DNA of 64,000 bases from Streptomyces olivaceoviridis (GTDB taxonomy: Bacteria > Actinomycetota > Actinomycetes > Streptomycetales > Streptomycetaceae), in NCBI RefSeq assembly GCF_014650115.1, contig NZ_BMUI01000001.1, forward strand, positions 682,001-746,000. Direction: 5' to 3'. The translations under genes were made by a program, and so were the position numbers. The stretch's first letter is position 1. Each line of letters begins with the position of its first letter. Below the pieces are notes generated by a model. That model saw only the letters and a list, made by a program, of their open reading frames with translations, ran no database searches and had not been told where the DNA came from. This document shows, piece by piece, positions 27,871-36,464 of this stretch.

Positions 27871-28110
27871 CCGCGCCCACCTCCACCGGAGCCGCCCGCA
27901 CGATAGGCGCAGCGCCTCCAACTGGCCAGAGAGAGAAGGGCGGCAGCCCGGAGCCCGGCTTCTTCCACTGGTTTGAGAAAGGCTCGTCGCAACCCTCGAC
28001 AACACCGTCCGGCGCCCCGATGCTTCCTGTGGCACGCCGGGGGGACGAGGAGGCGGCACCGCTTCCGGGAACGCGGTGCCGGAGCCGCACGGAGAGGCGG
28101 CGAACGGCCC

Positions 28111-29615
28111 ATGATCCGACGCAGAACACTGCTGGCCGCCGCGGGCGGCGGTCTCCTCGGCGGCGTGCCGGCCACGGGCGGCGGTCTCCTCGGCGGCGTG
28201 CCGGCCACGGGTACGGCCCGGCGGACGCGGCGATCGCCGTCGACCCGTCCACGACCTACGGCACCTGGGAGGGCTGGGGCACCTCCCTGGCCTGGTGGGC
28301 GAACGCCTTCGGTGCGCGGGACGACTTCGCCGACATCTTCTTCACGACCAGGAACACGACGTACAACGGCACGTCCCTGCCCGGCCTGGGCCTGAACATC
28401 GCCCGCTACAACCTGGGCGCGTGCAGCCGGAACAGCGTGGACGGCGCCTCGATGGCCGTCTCCCCGAACATCCCCTCCTTCAAGCAGATCGAGGGCTACT
28501 GGCAGGACTGGACGAACGAGGACCCGGCGTCCGCGGCCTGGAAGTGGACGGCGGACGCCACCCGGCGGGCCATGCTCGTGAAGGCGACCCAGCGCGGCGC
28601 GGTCTCGGAACTCTTCGCCAACTCCCCGATGTGGTGGATGTGTTCCCACCACAACCCGTCCGGCGCGGCCGACGGCGGCAACAACCTCCAGTCCTGGAAC
28701 CACCGCCGGCACGCCTCCCACCTCGCGTCGGTCGCCCTGTACGCGCGGCAGCACTGGGGCGTGGACTTCGCGACGGTGGAGCCCTTCAACGAGCCCTCCT
28801 CGTCCTGGTGGACGGCGACCGGCACGCAGGAGGGCTGCCACATCGACGCCGGCGCGCAGGCGTCCGTACTGCCGTACCTGCGCAGCGAGTTGGACAAGCG
28901 CGGCCTGACGGGCACGCGGATCTCCGCGTCGGACGAGACGAGCTACGACCTGGCGCGCACCACCTGGAACTCCCTGCCGGCCACCGCGAAGGGCTGTGTC
29001 GACCGGGTCGACGTCCACGGCTACCAGGGCTCCGGAGGCCGCCGCGACCTGCTCCACACGGACGTGGTCACCACGGCCGGCAAGGCCCTGTGGAACTCGG
29101 AGACCGGGGACGGCGACGCCACCGGCCTGACGACGGCGAGCAACCTCCTGTACGACTTCCGCCGGCTGCACCCCACCGCCTGGGTGTACTGGCAGGTGAT
29201 GGACCCGAGCCCGGGCTGGGCGACGATCGCCTACGACCCGGGCGCCCTCCAGCCGGGCGCGGTGCAGACGAAGTACTACGTCCTGGCCCAGTTCACCCGC
29301 CACATCCGCCCCGGCATGACGATCCCGGACACCGGGGTGAGCCATGCGGCGGCGGCCCTGGACCGGCCGGCGAAACGCCTGGTGATCGTCGCCGCGAACA
29401 CCTCGTCCTCGGCCCGGACCCTGACCTTCGACCTCTCCCGCTTCACCGCCGTGACCGGCGGCCCCGGCGGCCTGGTCCCCCGCTGGAACACGGTCACGAC
29501 GGGCGGCGACCGGTACACGGCCCGCTCGGACACCCGCCTGAACGGCACGTCGGTGTCCGTCCCGTTCGCGGGGAAGTCGGTGCAGACGCTCCAGATCGAC
29601 GGCGTCACCATGTGA
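28111..29615 (+). pseudogene. GH30-family secreted glycosidase split by a one-base frameshift
   Basis: ATG 28111 opens a twin-arginine-like signal peptide (MIRRRTLLAAAGGG). The frame then fails: from GCG at 28221 the mature enzyme continues in another frame (ADAAIAVDPSTTYGTWEGWG). Restoring one base between 28220 and 28221 joins them as ...GTARADAAIAVDP. The body is a GH30 enzyme, closest in type to beta-1,6-galactanases, with acid/base Glu in PFNEPSSSWW and nucleophile Glu in LWNSETGDGD, both intact to the end. The lesion may be a real mutation or a sequencing error in a GC run. Confidence 0.75.
28143..28208 (+). repeat. 33-bp in-frame tandem duplication in the GH30 signal peptide
   Basis: Two exact 33-bp units encode GGGLLGGVPAT twice within the hydrophobic core of the signal peptide, 12 bp before the frameshift. 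This lengthens the core by eleven residues. Confidence 0.9.
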
Positions 29616-29736
29616 CGGTCATGGCAGGGAAGGGCGTCCCGGCAGCCGTCCGGATACGCGTACCGGCGGGACGGCCCCCTCCCCCGCGGCCCACCGCGCC
29701 TCACGTTTGTCACGTCCCGGCAGTACGGTGTCCCCC

Positions 29737-30756
29737 ATGCGCCCCGACACGCCTGCCGAGTACGTCGACCACTCCGCCGAAGCGGCACGCCTGGAGCGGA
29801 CCGCCGGCCTGTACCCCGAGGACGCCGAGACCCTTCTCCTGCGGGCGGCGGCCCACCTGGAGCTGTCCGGCGACCGCCCCGCGGCGACCGCGCTCTACGA
29901 CCGCCTGCTGTCGTCCGCCGACGGGCTGGACAACCCCGCCCTGGTCCGCGCCCTGAAGGCGTCGAACCTGTGGGAGTACGGCCATGAGGCCGAGGCGAGG
30001 GCGATCATCGAGGGCATCCGCACGACGGCGCCCCGGGACCCGGCCCCGTGGGTGATCGTCGCGGAGGCCCTGGAGTCCCACGACGAGCTGGAGGCGGCGG
30101 CGGAGACGTTCGGCGAGGCCGCGGACCTCCTGCTGCCGCACTCGCCGGAGGAGCCCCCTCCCGCCACCCACCCCCTCCTCTACGGCCGCCACCGCGTCCG
30201 CCGCATGCTGGGCCTGCCGCACGACGACCGGGACACCCTCGCGGACACCCTGCACACGTCCCCGGTCTCCCTGGACGAACTCCACGACCCCAAACGCGTG
30301 TGGTCCCTGGGCTCGGACAACCCGGCGGAACTGGCGGCGGAGATCTCCCGCCTCCGCGCCGAGCTGGGCGCCTACCGCGAGGCCCTCTCCCGCCCGTTCC
30401 CGGTGGCGGTCCTCCACTGGCCGGCCCCGGAACTCTCCGAGCTCCTCTCGGCGTACCCCACCCTCTCCTCGGAGTACCCGTCCCACACCGACCACTTGTC
30501 GACCATAGAGTCCTCCCTGCGCGAGCTGTCCGCCTCGGGCACGCCCAACCTGGGCATCGTGACGGGCACGGTCCCGTCGTACGAGGCGTTCGCGGCGTCG
30601 GAGGGCACGTCCCCGACGGACCCCACACTGCTCCCCCAGTACGCGACGACGCTGGCGGCACGGGGGCGGGCGGTGGGGTGGCCGCCGGGGCGGGGGGCGT
30701 CGTGCTGGTGTGGGTCCGCTGAAGGCTACGCAAACTGCCATGGGAATGACGCCTAA
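29737..30756 (+). CDS. SEC-C motif protein with TPR-like helices
   Basis: A 339-residue cytoplasmic protein. Residues 15-150 form helical repeats of TPR type (DAETLLLRAAAHLELSGDRP, APWVIVAEALESHDELEAAA). The very C-terminus has a SEC-C zinc motif, CWCGSAEGYANCHG (Cys-x-Cys-x8-Cys-His). Such motifs bind zinc and often join to nucleic-acid or secretion functions. It is the last gene of the core region before GC content drops. Confidence 0.78.
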   Translation: MRPDTPAEYVDHSAEAARLERTAGLYPEDAETLLLRAAAHLELSGDRPAATALYDRLLSSADGLDNPALVRALKASNLWEYGHEAEARAIIEGIRTTAPRDPAPWVIVAEALESHDELEAAAETFGEAADLLLPHSPEEPPPATHPLLYGRHRVRRMLGLPHDDRDTLADTLHTSPVSLDELHDPKRVWSLGSDNPAELAAEISRLRAELGAYREALSRPFPVAVLHWPAPELSELLSAYPTLSSEYPSHTDHLSTIESSLRELSASGTPNLGIVTGTVPSYEAFAASEGTSPTDPTLLPQYATTLAARGRAVGWPPGRGASCWCGSAEGYANCHGNDA

Positions 30757-30852
30757 GGCGCGCAAGGAACTGATCCGCTAGCACTGCCGAGAGGGTGGGG
30801 GTCTTTGTTCGCCCCACCCTGCCCAAATTCCAGCCCTGCTCAGATCACCCCA

Positions 30853-31086
30853 TCACAGTTCAGGAAAAACTTCCTCGATGATCTGAACCAGTTTACGGAC
30901 CCCTTCAGCGTCAAGCTGGATGCTCTGGCTGACCTTATTGAGAATTTGCCGTTCGGTAGATCCGTAAGTGTCAAGTTGAAGTACACGTCGACCCTCGACA
31001 ACAAACGACCGAAATCCGCAGACTACCGGACCATGCAGTCTCTACACGTCAGCAGAGACCGACTGAAACTCGTTGATTAAAGCCAT
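30853..31086 (-). pseudogene. Small conserved-looking ORF interrupted by an amber codon, third gene of the DUF262-HEPN set
   Basis: On the minus strand ATG 31086 has GGAGGG upstream and reads MALINEFQSVSADV, then TAG (31042-31044), then continues in frame for 62 residues to TGA at 30853: LHGPVVCGFRSFV, VLQLDTYGSTERQ, SQSIQLDAEGVRKLVQIIEE, VFPEL. The second part is clearly protein-like, with no later start codon, so a single nonsense change seems to have broken a roughly 77-residue protein. It lies 60 bp after the HEPN stop on the same strand. The opposite-strand frame over the same bases shows no family features. Function unknown. Confidence 0.55.
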
Positions 31087-31146
31087 GAGAGTCCCTCCTA
31101 CATACCACCTCGGCGATAGGAAACGAAATCCGCCGAAGGCTAATTT

Positions 31147-31764
31147 CTACTTCTTGGCCATCTGTTCGTCCAGATCGCGAAACCCTTCGAGGACAAGATT
31201 CACGACCTTTACTTCATTCTGCGGATCGGGTTGCACCTGCATTTTGGCTCCCTTATGCGCAGCATCCCCCCTGGCCGTAGCCCAAGTCTCCGTTGCACTC
31301 AGCCAGGCGGAATCGATCTCAACTTCCTGAATGCCAAGCGGAAGGAGCAAACGCAGGAGATTCTTTTCTTTTATCCCATGGTTTTGGTTTCTCGCATAGC
31401 GATGGAGATCAGTCCGGGCTGCGTCTACTCGCGCTTCCAGTGATGGGAATTTGGCGGGCTTTGCTGCGGCCTCGCTTAGAGATTCAGGTATGGCAGGCGC
31501 GGACTCCCGGTATGCCACAACCGCCAACAGGCTCGTAGATACTGACCCAGCAGCCTTCCAAATCGACACAGCCTGGTCGACGACTTCGATCACACGATCC
31601 TCTATAAAAGATTCGAATTCGGCGTGCGCAAGAACCCTGAACGCTCGTGTATGCTCATACACCGACTCTTCGTATGAGCCCGTGGGATCGAACTCCTTCG
31701 GCAGAAAGCACTGACGAAGCTCCTCTATACGCTTCGCCAACTCCTCGAATCGTGAAGACGCCAT
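31147..31764 (-). CDS. HEPN-domain putative RNase (RiboL-PSP/MAE_28990-like)
   Basis: A 205-residue, mostly helical protein. The HEPN catalytic motif R-x4-H is intact as R165-GDAA-H170 in TWATARGDAAHKG, and the partner acidic helix is RAFRVLAHAEFESFIEDRVIE (residues 40-60). HEPN proteins of this type are metal-independent RNases used in toxin-antitoxin and phage-defence systems. The ATG at 31764 is seven bases after the DUF262 stop with AGAGG upstream, so the two are one operon. Codon use is less GC-biased than neighbouring genes, which points to horizontal transfer. Family name is by motif and context only. Confidence 0.75.
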   Translation of the reverse strand: MASSRFEELAKRIEELRQCFLPKEFDPTGSYEESVYEHTRAFRVLAHAEFESFIEDRVIEVVDQAVSIWKAAGSVSTSLLAVVAYRESAPAIPESLSEAAAKPAKFPSLEARVDAARTDLHRYARNQNHGIKEKNLLRLLLPLGIQEVEIDSAWLSATETWATARGDAAHKGAKMQVQPDPQNEVKVVNLVLEGFRDLDEQMAKK

Positions 31765-31771
31765 CTCGCCT

Positions 31772-32983
31772 CTATGGAATAAGTCGATTATCGCGCAGTT
31801 CCGGCACACGCAGCTTGGCCCCGATAGCCTCACCAAGCGCTTCGCCCCAGAGGGAAAGGCGTCGATGCGTCGCGAGGGGCGTCTTGGTCGTCGTTTGAAT
31901 CGACTCAACAAATCGCTGATTAGTGTCACAGAGATTACGGAAAGCCCATTCCACGATTTCTGCGCGAGAGACAGCAGCGGATCGCACATTGGCGTCGGAG
32001 AAGTAGTAGGTCATGACATCGAACACAGCTCGATTGAAACGTCCTTCATATTTTCCGCCGGCCCAGCGGTAGAAGGAGTTATCGCCGAACACCTTAAAAG
32101 TTGCCTCGATAGAACGGTTACAGTTCTCTCCTACTTGCTTGATCCGTTCCTCTTCTTTCGACCATTGAGCATTGAGGACGTTGACGGTGTCATCGAGGAA
32201 CTTTTTGAGATTTCCTGTGTACTCATCCAAGGTGAACTGGAACCCAAAGTACCGCAGAAGCACCTCGACATCCCTCATGCGAAAATCGGGTTTGTCGATT
32301 CGGAGGGCAGCCCGAAGCCGCTCACTGTCCGATGCGCAGTCGTCCAAGAAGTCCGTAAATGGGCCAGGGTGGAGAGCTTGCCGCAGCTCTTGCGGTGACA
32401 GCTTGACACTGCCAGTGTTCAAGCGGAGGAACACGAGATTAAGGAAGTCCTCATTGGGCCAACGGCGAACGACGACGGTTCGAATGGTCTCGTTGAGAAG
32501 TGAATTAAGGTCGTCTACATAACTATCGTCACTCTCCATCTTCTTAAGAGTGACGAGCCTGAGGTCTTCGCGAACCTCCAGTCCGGTGAGCGAGAAACCT
32601 TTGAAGTTCTCTTCTTCGGTCGACGCCGCAAAGGACGAACCGGCTGCAAACTGCCTTAGTGCCAGAAGTCGTTGCTTTCCATCCAAAACGATGAACTTGC
32701 CTCGCCGATTCTTGTCTTCAGCGAGGACAATTTGAGGAATAGGTAGACCGAGAATCAGAGATTCAATGAAGCGACTCTTTCTAGGCTTATTCCAGGCGTC
32801 TCGCCGTTGAAATCGAGGATTTAGCTGAATATTGCCACGTCGCAGCTGACTCAGAATAGTCTCAGCTGTCCAGTCTGTGTCTGTGACAACGGCCCGTGTG
32901 ACCTCTTCAGAGGTGACTGACGCGGCAGCGTCCTCTTCTTCACCATCTACGTCGTCCCAGTCAAGCCCGTCGTCGTTTGCCAC
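31772..32983 (-). CDS. DUF262 (GmrSD/ParB-like) protein
   Basis: A 403-residue protein beginning with an acidic stretch, then the DUF262 domain: NPRFQRRDAWNKPRKSRFIE, LILGLPIPQIVLAEDKNR, and the signature FIVLDGKQRLLAL (DGxQR, about residues 101-105). FLRLNTGSVKLSPQELRQAL follows. DUF262 is the GmrS-like NTP-dependent half of type IV restriction enzymes and also occurs alone beside nucleases. No DUF1524 HNH half is attached here; the HEPN protein takes that place. The GTG at 32983 has GGGGAG five bases upstream; GTG 32995 is the alternative. Confidence 0.82.
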   Translation of the reverse strand: MANDDGLDWDDVDGEEEDAAASVTSEEVTRAVVTDTDWTAETILSQLRRGNIQLNPRFQRRDAWNKPRKSRFIESLILGLPIPQIVLAEDKNRRGKFIVLDGKQRLLALRQFAAGSSFAASTEEENFKGFSLTGLEVREDLRLVTLKKMESDDSYVDDLNSLLNETIRTVVVRRWPNEDFLNLVFLRLNTGSVKLSPQELRQALHPGPFTDFLDDCASDSERLRAALRIDKPDFRMRDVEVLLRYFGFQFTLDEYTGNLKKFLDDTVNVLNAQWSKEEERIKQVGENCNRSIEATFKVFGDNSFYRWAGGKYEGRFNRAVFDVMTYYFSDANVRSAAVSRAEIVEWAFRNLCDTNQRFVESIQTTTKTPLATHRRLSLWGEALGEAIGAKLRVPELRDNRLIP

Positions 32984-33000
32984 GCCGCTCCCCACTTCCC

Positions 33001-33011
33001 GGTTCGGAACC
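33001..33011. promoter_or_regulatory. Perfect 11-bp palindrome upstream of the DUF262 operon
   Basis: GGTTCGGAACC sits immediately upstream of the DUF262 start in an otherwise AT-richer leader. It could be an operator for a self-regulating protein. No regulator gene is beside it. Confidence 0.3.
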
Positions 33012-33173
33012 TGATGATACTTCAGCTTATCAACCGGACCAGTTTTACAGACTAGATCGCGGATCGGTACCGGCGGGCACCTTTTTACGCTGAGGCATGG
33101 ACGCTCTGCGCTACATGTCTCATTAACTCCATATACACCATAAGTGGCGGATGGGTCCGGCTACCCTTCTCCC

Positions 33174-33520
33174 ATGGTTCGCGCAGTCGTCTTCGACGGC
33201 GGGGAGTGCTTGGTAGACGAGGCTCGGAACCTGGGCGGACTGGCTGGGGCTGCCCGCGGCACACGTTCCATGCGATGTTCGACACTGTGATAGCTCGGGG
33301 GCGGGACTACAGGGACAACTTCCAGGAGTTCCGGCCGAGGTTCGACCTCTGCGAGGAGCGGGAGAAGAGAGCCCGTCGCGGAGCAGCTTGAGACTTTTGA
33401 GGAAGAGGACCTGTACACCGATGTGTGCCCGGCGCTCGCACGGCTCCGAGCGAGCGCCGGGGTGCGGCTCGGTACCTCCCAGAACCAAACCGTACACACG
33501 GGCGGATACTGCGTGAGCTG
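33174..33520 (+). pseudogene. Decayed HAD-family hydrolase gene
   Basis: Fragments in three frames assemble into one HAD protein: MVRAVVFDGGECLVDEARN from ATG 33174; then RHTFHAMFDTVIARGRDYRD and NFQEFRPRFDLCEE in another frame; then EEEDLYTDVCPALARLRASA and NQTVHTGG in a third. At least two frameshifts and loss of the C-terminal half make it non-functional. The GC content is typical of the host, so it may be a resident gene broken when the island arrived. Confidence 0.6.
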
Positions 33521-34430
33521 TTCTCAGCCTTGGACAGAGCGATGGGCGAGTGGTTCGCCCGCGCTCACCCGACGCTCCACCAGGTACAGGCCGAGGCAGT
33601 GCTGTGCGAGGAGTCGCCGAGGGCCCGCTCATGACCGTGCGCCTCTCAAAACTCGGGCAGACCTGGAGTTCTCACAGATAATCTTCCGCCACTGATCACC
33701 GCGGAGTGGCCGCCGTGTCAGTGCCGTCGCTGCGAGGGGCACGGTAAGGACCCCGCGCGCTGAGATCTCTCCCATGAACTCCTGCCTGTCAGGGCGGCGG
33801 TGGTCAGTCGTGGCCGTGATCAGTTGAGCAAGAGGTGTGTGACGCTCGCGCGGTTCGGCGACTACGCCTGGGCGCAGGGTGACAGCAAGTGCTGGAGGGG
33901 GAGCCGCTGTGGTTCACGACGGAGGAGTTCACCGTGGCCGGCATCCACCCTGCTTGGTTCGGCTGTCCGTCTGCCCCTCACAGCCCCGCTCATCCTTCGA
34001 TGCCCGACAGGAATGACTTGCGCACGACCACAGCTATTTGTGGGCCGCCCCATAAGAACGTTTCGCCCAGGAGGCGCTACGGCGGCCTATCATCTCAAGC
34101 CACCACCCGCCAGATGTGAGCCTGAGTTGATCGAACGCCACCGGCAAGGCGGCGATCTTTCGCACCGTGGGTCTTTCCCCTGGAGACCACTTACTGACTG
34201 GTGAAACCGCGTTCCCTGGTGCGTGGCACGCGGGACGAGGCCAAAGACGCTGCCGGGTGGATCGCGGTGTGCGCGGCCGGATACGCGCCCCGGATTGCCT
34301 CCGCGTGGGAGCGGGACCTCTACCTTGGCCGGCCCTCGTATCTGTCGCTCGCGGTGGTGACCTGTTCTCCGAATCGTTCGAAGACTGAGCCGCCGTATCC
34401 AGTCCTGGAAGGAGAAACCATGTGATCAAC
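33521..34430. other. Decayed region with short gene remains
   Basis: No intact gene is seen. Short protein-like pieces occur in the plus strand: RELFSALDRAMGEWFARAHP (about 33513-33570) and, at about 34218-34425, RDEAKDAAGWIAVCAAGYAP followed by YLSLAVVTCSPNRSKTEPPY, which looks like the C-terminal end of an unknown protein. Frames between them are broken. I recognise no transposase, integrase or attachment repeat. Confidence 0.5.
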
Positions 34431-34535
34431 GGCCGCAGCGAGCTTGACGTCGGTGGTTACTGTAGCGCGGCCGACAGGGTGAGAGGGGCGAGCGGGCGCC
34501 GCGTGTGGTGGGCGGCGCCCGGGGGCTCGTCGTTG

Positions 34536-35015
34536 TTATGCCATCGCCGCCAGATCCGCCCGCCCGAACAGCAACGCGTACCCCGGAGGGAGTTGGGCGA
34601 GGACTCGGGTCGTCAGGGGTTCGCCGATGTGGTCGGACAGGACGCTCAGGACCGAGCTGACGTCCCAGCGGGCCGTCGCGGGGGTCGAGCCCTCTATGCG
34701 GGTGGCCACCGACTCCACGAACTCGCGGGCCGTCAACGGGTGGGTCGCCGGGATCTGGGAGGCGATGACTCGGCCCGCCTCCCGGGGGAGGGCCTGGGCC
34801 AGGGCCACGCGCTCGTCGCCGGTGACGTGGCCGCCGAGGGCCGACAGGACGATGCGGGTGACTCGTTCCGCCTCCACCCTCGTCGGGTACTGACCCGCGT
34901 CACGCACCGCCTCGGTCAGCGCAAGCCAGTCGGCGTTCTCCGCCTCCTCCTTGGCGCGCGGGCGCAGGGACGGGGTGGGGATGGTGGTTCTGGGCTGCGG
35001 GGTCGTCACGGTCAT
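34536..35015 (-). CDS. DUF2267 protein
   Basis: A 159-residue, largely helical cytoplasmic protein with two DUF2267-type helical units (ADWLALTEAVRDAGQ...RVTRIVLSALGGHVTGDER and HPLTAREFVESVATRIEG...VLSVLSDHIGE). The function of the family is not known; members often sit with stress genes in actinomycetes. Its ATG overlaps the stop of the upstream Met-His-Pro ORF by four bases. Confidence 0.78.
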   Translation of the reverse strand: MTVTTPQPRTTIPTPSLRPRAKEEAENADWLALTEAVRDAGQYPTRVEAERVTRIVLSALGGHVTGDERVALAQALPREAGRVIASQIPATHPLTAREFVESVATRIEGSTPATARWDVSSVLSVLSDHIGEPLTTRVLAQLPPGYALLFGRADLAAMA

Positions 35016-35341
35016 CGTGCTGGCTCCTCCTCCGGGACGCTTCGGGGCACCGGATGCCCGGTACCCCGTAATGCAGCGGACATGGGCGGGAGTTCGGCCA
35101 TGTGCGGCATGGAACCCACGGAATGCATGGGATGCATGGGATGCACGGGATGCATGGGATGCACGGGACGCATGGGATGCATGGGCCCCACGGACACATG
35201 GGCTGCTTGAGCTGTCTGGACTGCCTGGGCCCCCTGAACTGCCTGGGCCCCTGAACTGCCAGGGCCACCCGGCCCCCCTGCGCGTGACGTGCGTGTGCGT
35301 GCCCCGCCTGTCCTGCGCGGCATGCCGGTCACCCAGGTCAT
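35012..35341 (-). CDS. Possible small protein with Met-His-Pro repeats
   Basis: A 109-codon frame between hsp20 and the DUF2267 gene, same strand. Its stop overlaps the DUF2267 start as ATGA, the usual sign of coupling. The centre is built from a 9-bp DNA repeat in phase, giving GPMHPMRPVHPMHPVHPMHP, a sequence able to bind soft metals such as copper. An Ala/Gln repeat precedes it (AQAVQGAQAVQTAQAAH). No strong ribosome site is seen before ATG 35341 or ATG 35323, so it could be only a repeat-driven open frame. Confidence 0.35.
   Translation of the reverse strand: MTWVTGMPRRTGGARTRTSRAGGPGGPGSSGAQAVQGAQAVQTAQAAHVSVGPMHPMRPVHPMHPVHPMHPMHSVGSMPHMAELPPMSAALRGTGHPVPRSVPEEEPAR
35119..35191. repeat. 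9-bp tandem repeat GGGATGCAT, about seven copies
   Basis: GGGATGCAT or GGGATGCAC repeats with a 9-bp period from 35129 to 35182, with weaker copies at each side. The period is three codons, so on the minus strand it always gives Met/Val-His-Pro. Confidence 0.9.
35218..35268. repeat. 17-18-bp tandem repeat CTGAACTGCCTGGGCCC
   Basis: Three adjacent copies with small changes directly beside the 9-bp array. On the minus strand they encode the Ala-Gln-Ala-Val part of the same frame. Confidence 0.8.
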
Positions 35342-35426
35342 GCCGCGAGCGGCACGCGGGGCACGCGGTCGGGTGTCGTGGGCTGCGTCCGTGCCATGCG
35401 CGTCACACGGCCTGTGCGGCGCGGGC

Positions 35427-35855
35427 TCAGCCGCTGATCTCCTTGCGGTCGCCGCCCCCGCCGGTGATCTGGATGCGGCGCGGCTTGGCCTGTTCGGCCA
35501 CCGGGATGCGCAAGGTCAGGACGCCGGCCTCGTACGAGGCGTCGATGCGGTCCGTGTCGAGCGTCTCGCCCAGGAACAGCTGGCGGGTGAACGTACCCGT
35601 GGGCCGTTCGGCGACCAGCATCTCCGCGTCCTCGGGAGCGGGGCTGCGGCGCTCCGCGCGGACGTTGAGGACGTTGCGCTCGACGTCGAGTTCGATCGTC
35701 TCCGGGTCGATGCCGGGGAGATCGAAGTGGACCAGGAACTCTTCTCCGGAACGGTAGGCGTCCATCGGCATCGCGGACGGACGGGGGTTCGCGCCGAAGA
35801 GCTGCTGCGTGAGCCGGTCGAAATCCCGGAACGGGTCCGTACGCATGAGCATCAC
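35427..35855 (-). CDS. Hsp20/alpha-crystallin small heat-shock protein
   Basis: A 142-residue holdase chaperone. The alpha-crystallin domain spans about residues 35-130 with [51 protein letters not shown] and the closing GVLTLRIPV. It binds unfolding proteins under heat stress. A strong promoter lies just upstream. The two downstream frames may share its transcript. Confidence 0.9.
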   Translation of the reverse strand: MMLMRTDPFRDFDRLTQQLFGANPRPSAMPMDAYRSGEEFLVHFDLPGIDPETIELDVERNVLNVRAERRSPAPEDAEMLVAERPTGTFTRQLFLGETLDTDRIDASYEAGVLTLRIPVAEQAKPRRIQITGGGGDRKEISG

Positions 35856-35903
35856 GGGTCACTCCTTCCCTCAAGGACTGGGATGCGATGCCCTACGACT
35901 TCT

Positions 35904-35932
35904 TATATAACTCTCCGCCGAAAACTTGACAA
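35904..35932 (-). promoter_or_regulatory. Sigma-70-type promoter of hsp20
   Basis: On the minus strand TTGTCA, exactly 17 bp, then TATATA, about 50 bp upstream of the start codon in an AT-rich patch. Spacing is ideal for the housekeeping sigma factor. I see no clear CIRCE or HspR (HAIR) element. Confidence 0.6.
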
Positions 35933-36078
35933 GCTTCGACTCAGGTACGGCTCGGGTCCGACTCGGGTTGAGGGTTCGATCCGGGCTCCATACGCCCACC
36001 CACCTGCGCGTCGGCCTCGGGACGGCGTTAGCCTCGGGCCAGACCCAACGGCAGTGAAACGGACACGAGGAGGCCACC

Positions 36079-36381
36079 ATGGCCCGAGTTCCCAGCGCGG
36101 TCGTCGCCGCCACCGGGCTCGTCGGCGGTTACGGCGTCGCCCGCTGGACCAAGAAGCGAGAGCTCGGCGGGGCCGTGCTGGCCGTCGCCGGCGCCGCGGC
36201 GGCCCAGCAGTGGCGCGCCCGGGCCGGCGGGAAGGCCGCGGGCGCGCTGAGCGCCGCCTACGTCGCCGCGTTCGCCGGCTCGCACCCCCTGGCCAAGAAG
36301 GTCGGCGCCTGGCCGTCCGTCCTCGGTGTCGCCGGTGCCGTCGCCCTCGCCTCCTGGGCCGTCGCCGACCGCAGGGCCTGA
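36079..36381 (+). CDS. Small hypothetical membrane protein
   Basis: A 100-residue protein with an N-terminal hydrophobic stretch (residues 5-18), a second at about 29-42 and a third at 78-95, separated by Lys/Arg-rich turns. GAGGAGG lies ten bases before the ATG. I recognise no family motif beyond small actinomycete membrane proteins. Confidence 0.65.
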   Translation: MARVPSAVVAATGLVGGYGVARWTKKRELGGAVLAVAGAAAAQQWRARAGGKAAGALSAAYVAAFAGSHPLAKKVGAWPSVLGVAGAVALASWAVADRRA

Positions 36382-36386
36382 CAGCG

Positions 36387-36463
36387 GCAGTAGCGAGTAA
36401 GCCGCAGTAGCGAGTAGCAGTAGCAGCACAACGGCTACGGCTACGGCGGCTGCTGCTGCTGCT
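36387..36463. repeat. GCAGTAGCGAGTA and CTGCTG simple repeats
   Basis: Two copies of GCAGTAGCGAGTA, then GCAGTAGCAG, GGCTACGGCTACGGC and a CTG run fill the gap between two convergent genes. The CTG run overlaps the regulator end. Confidence 0.7.
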
Positions 36464-36464
36464 G

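Noticed and set aside
30805..31080. Plus-strand frame of 91 codons at the island edge
   Set aside because: The opposite strand in the same place encodes a better protein with a ribosome site and operon context, so this is taken as its shadow.
30757..34535. Conjugative element or prophage carrying the island
   Set aside because: No integrase, transposase, phage structural or transfer gene and no flanking direct repeat could be found by eye.
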